From Candidatus Methanophagales archaeon (GTDB taxonomy: Archaea > Halobacteriota > Syntropharchaeia > Alkanophagales > Methanospirareceae): 5,763 bases of DNA. The notes below the pieces were generated by a model. It saw only the letters and a program-made list of their open reading frames with translations, was not told the origin of the DNA and ran no database searches. The stretch covers positions 1 to 5,763 of the forward strand of contig JAGLZV010000146.1 of the NCBI GenBank assembly GCA_023131215.1, given 5' to 3'. Each line of letters begins with the position of its first letter. The first letter of the stretch is position 1. A program made the translations under genes and the position numbers. Below, piece after piece: positions 5,292-5,763 of this stretch.

Positions 5292-5763
5292 AACCAGAAG
5301 AAAATTTATCGCTAAGCGAATATATTTATTCTCTTAGATTCTACATCTTATTCGTTTCTATTCTATTTATTGGTTCCATTATCCTGGGGTATGTTGGTTT
5401 TTTCGGTGGAACATTTAGTCGGCCGATGGGCAGGCTTCAACAGCTTAGTGAGGTTGTAGAAGATTTCACGGTACACCCTGTGGGGCTATTTTTTTTGGCA
5501 TTTGTGTTGATATTATTAAACAACGCTCTTACATGCTTCCTTAACATCGTATTAGGACCTCTGTTAGCCATTGCTCCTTTAGCTTCGGCGGTTTTCAATG
5601 GTGGTTTGATTGGATGTCTTGCGCAAAAGGAAGGGCTGATTATCTTTGTTGGGATATTACCTCATGGTATCTTTGAGATACCAGCCCTTTTATTAAGTGC
5701 AGCGATTGGGTTGAGAATGGGGCGAGAGATTTTGAAAAATAGAATGATGAGGGATTTAAAGGG
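5288..5763 (+). CDS. SpoIIM-family (stage II sporulation protein M-like) membrane protein, 3' end outside window
   Basis: GTG 5288 overlaps the TGA of the radical SAM gene (GTGA, 5288-5291). The frame stays open to the window edge, giving 158 whole codons. Hydrophobic segments lie at about residues 17-39, 65-90, 91-112 and 116-142. The stretch ILPHGIFEIPALLLSAAIGLRMG (about 123-145, split here by a membrane turn) is the signature of the SpoIIM/DUF95 family. LNNALTCFLNIVLGP before it also fits. Archaeal members are usually around 180-200 residues, so one more helix probably follows. In sporulating bacteria SpoIIM acts in a peptidoglycan-remodelling complex, but archaeal members do not have that role and their function is not established. 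The four-base overlap implies translational coupling with the radical SAM enzyme. A GAGGTG at 5265-5270 is 17 bases upstream, which is rather far. The gene is missing from simple stop-to-stop lists only because it runs off the end. Confidence 0.87.
   Translation, partial: MKPEENLSLSEYIYSLRFYILFVSILFIGSIILGYVGFFGGTFSRPMGRLQQLSEVVEDFTVHPVGLFFLAFVLILLNNALTCFLNIVLGPLLAIAPLASAVFNGGLIGCLAQKEGLIIFVGILPHGIFEIPALLLSAAIGLRMGREILKNRMMRDLK

Noticed and set aside
1..5763. CRISPR array, tRNA/rRNA genes, insertion sequences or attachment sites
   Set aside because: I looked for regularly spaced repeats, cloverleaf-like segments, transposase motifs and flanking inverted repeats and saw none.

Overview
The window looks archaeal. 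Two BRE/TATA-like promoter elements lie upstream of genes (about 541-557 and 1229-1247). Strong AGGAGGT(G) Shine-Dalgarno sites precede the tetratricopeptide (TPR) genes and a small membrane peptide gene, and stop/start overlaps of the ATGA, GTGA and TGATG type are common. The mix of long TPR proteins, radical SAM enzymes with a C-terminal cysteine domain and a SpoIIM-like membrane protein suggests a euryarchaeon, perhaps of the methanogen/ANME kind. That placement is inference from gene style only; no marker gene is present. All supported genes are on the + strand.

Layout: (1) 1-509 is the 3' part of a radical SAM enzyme with a short SPASM/twitch-like cysteine domain. (2) 567-1136 is a six-helix membrane protein resembling ECF-transporter S components. 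(3) 1137-1228 holds nothing I recognise. It is followed by a strong TATA-like promoter and a 28-codon ORF (1310-1396) with its own Shine-Dalgarno site. (4) 1393-2742 and 2772-4070 are tandem paralogous TPR proteins, each with one N-terminal membrane or signal segment, so their repeats probably lie outside the cell or at the membrane surface. (5) 4070-4163 is a short spacer with an imperfect tandem repeat and a possible coupled mini-ORF. (6) 4164-4313 encodes a 49-residue hydrophobic peptide beginning Met-Cys-Ala-Pro. (7) 4359-4408 is a strong hairpin plus T-tract terminator. (8) 4413-5291 is a complete radical SAM enzyme paralogous to the one at the left edge. (9) 5288-5763 is a SpoIIM-family membrane protein, overlapping the radical SAM stop codon and running off the window.

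How they may fit together: the two TPR genes and the short ORF before them look like one operon started at the promoter near 1240, and the 49-residue peptide is probably its last gene because the terminator follows it. The radical SAM and SpoIIM genes form a second, translationally coupled pair. Two paralogous radical SAM genes bracket the TPR/peptide block, and each is followed by a multi-pass membrane protein. The most interesting possibility is a peptide- or protein-modification system in which the radical SAM enzymes act on the small peptide (or another local substrate), with the TPR proteins and membrane proteins at the cell surface. This rests on proximity and enzyme class and is unproven; a plain scaffold or transport locus remains possible.
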